Source: Fibrobacter sp.
GTDB taxonomy: Bacteria > Fibrobacterota > Fibrobacteria > Fibrobacterales > Fibrobacteraceae
NCBI GenBank assembly: GCA_017503015.1
Contig: JAFVTX010000041.1
Coordinates: forward strand, 1 to 64,000
Length of the DNA: 64,000 bases
Direction of reading: 5' to 3'
Shown: in pieces, positions 62,139 to 64,000 of the stretch
Numbering within the stretch: position 1 is the stretch's first letter
How the letters are laid out: each line of letters begins with the position of its first letter
Notes under the pieces: model-generated
The model's input: only the letters and a program-made list of their open reading frames with translations
Databases searched by the model: none
Told to the model about the DNA's origin: nothing
Translations under genes and position numbers: made by a program

Positions 62139-63356
62139 TTACTCGGAGTCCTTGACGCAACGGACGGAGAAGCCGTTTTTCTTCCACTCGCCCCACAAAA
62201 GGGCGGAATCGTCGTCGTGTTGCAATCTCAAACAGTAGGATTTGTCGGTACCGTACACACTAGAAGACCAGAAGAACGTACCAATGCCCTTTGACCTAAA
62301 AAATTCTCCGATGTACATAAAGCCTGCAGGGAGGGCTGAGAAACCAGAGGCATTCGTTCCCGACGTAGAAGTCGAATATTCCTTCCACCCGTCCGCAGTC
62401 CTCAACTCTACACTAGCACCAAGGTAACTCCAGTAAGTAGTTCGGTCTTCAACGCCGCTCGCTATTGGTTCTACCAGTTTCTTCCACTCTTCCTTTGTAG
62501 GCAAATGCCAGCCTTTGGGACAAACGCCCTGCGTACCTTCGTTGCCAATGTCGCAATTGTAGTGATAGCCACAATTGACCTTATTCATTGCAACTTCCCA
62601 GGTGTACAGGCGACCGTACCTGGAGCAGTTCGCAGCAAACTCTTCTTCCGTCAAAATTCTTTTACTGATTTCATCAAGGGCACCGTCACCATAGCAGCCG
62701 CTCCATGCATACCTACCCAAGCTGGACACATCGCCCGGATCGTAATTCAAGTTCTGGGCCATCCATATCTGATCTCCGATTTTAACCGTCTTATAGACTT
62801 GTCCATCGCGTTCATCGGTAAACTCTCCATAGTCGATGCCCGGATTCAAGTAATCCCAAGCGCTTTTCATTTCTTCGCTAGACGAAGACACCTCCTTGCC
62901 CGCAGAGCTGCTTGACTTTGCGTCATTTCCAGATGTATTCGAATTGCTGGATTTGGTCGACGTTCCTGCCGAAGAAGGATTGTCCTTGCTGTCGCTGGAG
63001 TCGTCGGTCACTTCGGCGGGATCGTTGGACTTGCTATCGCTCGACTTGTCACTCGATGAAGAGAAATCGCAGTCCATCTTCTCGATGAGAGTCCCGATGA
63101 CCCAGCCGTTGTTACCATCGCACACAGCCATGTCATGGTATTCCGTCAGGTAGGTGGCGACACACTTCTGACTCTTGCCGCAGTCGTAATCCGACAGTTC
63201 CATGAATGTCTCGACGGTGTCGGGAATACCCCCACGATTGCCACCGCTACCGCCCTCACCACCCGCCGACGACGAGTCGTCGCAGGCGGTCAGAGCGAAC
63301 CCGAGCACCCCAGCAAGGGCGCAGACCACAAAACTTTTGGCAAATGAATTCTTCAT
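62139..63356 (-). CDS. FISUMP-domain lipoprotein (tandem copy 1)
   Basis: The 405-residue protein has a lipobox LTAC (Cys25), the same N-terminal part as the downstream copy, a longer Ser/Asp linker (DPAEVTDDSSDSKDN), and a TIGR02145 domain (YKTVKIGDQIWMAQNLNYD, CSRYGRLYTWEVAM, GVCPKGWHLPTKEE, GFSVRCVKD). The two genes are 18 bp apart and the same strand, so an operon is likely. No clear ribosome site is seen before the ATG. Copy 2 of the CTATATG element lies 114 bp upstream. Confidence 0.92.
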   Translation of the reverse strand: MKNSFAKSFVVCALAGVLGFALTACDDSSSAGGEGGSGGNRGGIPDTVETFMELSDYDCGKSQKCVATYLTEYHDMAVCDGNNGWVIGTLIEKMDCDFSSSSDKSSDSKSNDPAEVTDDSSDSKDNPSSAGTSTKSSNSNTSGNDAKSSSSAGKEVSSSSEEMKSAWDYLNPGIDYGEFTDERDGQVYKTVKIGDQIWMAQNLNYDPGDVSSLGRYAWSGCYGDGALDEISKRILTEEEFAANCSRYGRLYTWEVAMNKVNCGYHYNCDIGNEGTQGVCPKGWHLPTKEEWKKLVEPIASGVEDRTTYWSYLGASVELRTADGWKEYSTSTSGTNASGFSALPAGFMYIGEFFRSKGIGTFFWSSSVYGTDKSYCLRLQHDDDSALLWGEWKKNGFSVRCVKDSE

Positions 63357-63469
63357 AAAAAAAACCGTCGTAATGATTTACCCCTAAAAAATAATAAGGT
63401 GGCATGCATTATTCCACCCATAAACGCACCGAAAAAAACATTTTTCGTCGTATTTTTACCAAAAACTTT

Positions 63470-63496
63470 CTATATGACTCACTGCGAGACATATAG
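63470..63496. promoter_or_regulatory. CTATATG-N13-CATATAG element, copy 2
   Basis: It has the same two 7-bp arms and the same 13-bp spacing as copy 1 (59432-59458), with matching flanks (CCAAAAACTTT before, GAAAAA after). It lies in the 357-bp gap before the right-edge gene pair and 114 bp upstream of the first FISUMP gene. Confidence 0.55.
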
Positions 63497-63556
63497 GAAA
63501 AAGGTGTCGTTGAAAAAACACAGCGAGCCTTCACAAAATTCATTTTTCTTCCATTT

Positions 63557-63571
63557 TGTCATTTTATGACA
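63557..63571. promoter_or_regulatory. 15-bp inverted repeat
   Basis: TGTCATTTTATGACA has 6-bp arms with a 3-nt centre. It lies 82 bp before the first candidate -35 box of the right-edge pair. It could be an operator; nothing shows which gene it would serve. Confidence 0.35.
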
Positions 63572-63652
63572 CGCTAAAAATATATTTTTGCTCTAGCATG
63601 GTCAAAAGGCTTCATTTTCCTCAAATAAGCCAATTGACTCAAGTTTCACCAC

Positions 63653-63681
63653 TTGCACCAGCACGAGGAAAAATGTATATT
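63653..63681 (+). promoter_or_regulatory. Candidate promoter of the right-edge gene pair
   Basis: TTGCAC (63653-63658) and TATATT (63676-63681) are 17 bp apart; the ATG of the small gene is 33 bp after the -10 box. Confidence 0.55.
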
Positions 63682-63713
63682 GACTATAGTTCAATTCAAC
63701 AATGGAGGTCATC

Positions 63714-63881
63714 ATGGCACTAGCAATCGCATCGGTACCGATACTGGCCGGCGAAGCGTCGGACAGGTTTGACCTCATGATGGAAGAAAGCGAAAAGCGT
63801 CGCGGTTCCATTGATTTTTCCAAGCAAATTGAACAGGCCAGAGACATTCTCTCCAAGGCCGACTTTAGAGAATTTAAGTAA
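63714..63881 (+). CDS. Small acidic/helical protein, candidate antitoxin
   Basis: The 55-residue product (MALAIASVPILAGEASDRF, then a charged helix with EESEKRRG and DFSKQIEQARDIL) is preceded by GGAGG 7 bases before its ATG and a promoter-like pair. Its stop overlaps the start of the next gene by one base (TAATG). The layout, a short charged protein followed by a GNAT gene, is like GNAT-type toxin-antitoxin pairs. No ribbon-helix-helix motif is evident, so the antitoxin fold cannot be named. Confidence 0.6.
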   Translation: MALAIASVPILAGEASDRFDLMMEESEKRRGSIDFSKQIEQARDILSKADFREFK

Positions 63882-64000
63882 TGAACTTTCTCCAACAGAA
63901 TTGCCGCTTTGGGTTCTACACTCAAGGCAAGGCCTCCCTATGCAAATCATTCAAGTGCGGGGACAACGACTTAGACGATTTCTTCACAAAAGACGCTTTT
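63881..64000 (+). CDS. Start of a GNAT-family acetyltransferase, candidate toxin (3' end outside window)
   Basis: The first 40 residues are visible (MNFLQQNCRFGFYTQGK..., FKCGDNDLDDFFTKDA). The FxCGxxDLDxFF block matches the N-terminus of GNAT proteins found as TacT/AtaT-like toxins, which acetylate aminoacyl-tRNA in known cases. The acetyl-CoA site is beyond the window, so the family call rests on one block and the gene order. Confidence 0.6.
   Translation, partial: MNFLQQNCRFGFYTQGKASLCKSFKCGDNDLDDFFTKDAF

Overview
The window looks like a chromosomal segment of Fibrobacter or a very close relative. The signs are four loci with the lipoprotein domain first named from Fibrobacter succinogenes (FISUMP, TIGR02145), secreted GH10/GH27 enzymes that share a CBM6-type module and a basic C-terminal tail, a PorV/PorQ-like barrel protein that fits type IX secretion, and a menaquinone enzyme of the futalosine route (MqnE). 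Genes are dense, many overlap by a few bases, and most non-coding gaps are short and carry small palindromes or 7-nt periodic arrays.

Layout. 1-8 kb: a plant cell-wall block (end of a CBM6 protein, GH27 alpha-galactosidase, CE1-type esterase on the other strand, two tandem GH10-CBM6 xylanases). 8-13 kb: hflX, pgpA and an unusual 1041-residue fusion of a GH5 glucanase to a cellulose-synthase-like GT2. 13-31 kb: housekeeping and transport (aconitase, YicC, cation/proton antiporter, leucyl aminopeptidase, an Ala/Pro-rich barrel protein, a CaCA exchanger, an MTA/SAH-type deaminase, HrpB helicase, a choice-of-anchor I beta-propeller, a SUI1-like factor, another GH10 xylanase, a YhcC-like radical SAM protein). 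31-39 kb: glyA and a three-gene rhamnogalacturonan operon (PL11 lyase and two SGNH/CE12-type esterases). 39-49 kb: YihY-like protein, a short UvrA-like protein, FISUMP lipoprotein, a THUMP-like methyltransferase, thiH, thiE, one intact and one broken prepilin gene, and tRNA-Lys(UUU). 49-59 kb: PorV-like protein, a GT2-like protein, an aryl-polyene-like set (KS, KR, MMPL exporter, LolA-like, acyltransferase), ruvA, mqnE. 59-64 kb: an AAA/DUF4143 ATPase, two tandem FISUMP paralogues, and at the right edge a 55-codon gene overlapping the start of a GNAT gene that resembles a toxin-antitoxin pair.

How the genes work together. The xylanases, CE1 esterase, alpha-galactosidase, PL11 lyase and SGNH esterases form a secreted hemicellulose/pectin toolkit. 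A 15-bp dyad, close to TTGACAATTTATCAA, lies upstream of three of these transcription units and may be a shared operator.

The most unexpected features are (a) hairpin repeats of the GTCATCCCCGC...GCGGGGATCTC type that sit in frame inside hrpB (twice), the uvrA-like gene and a methyltransferase gene and at the 5' end of thiH; (b) degenerate 7-nt periodic arrays that start at or abut stop codons of unrelated genes, plus an exact 4 x 7 bp array inside hrpB; (c) the GH5-GT2 fusion; (d) a conserved CTATATG-N13-CATATAG element found twice near lipoprotein genes. All functions are inferred from the sequence alone; no database search was run.
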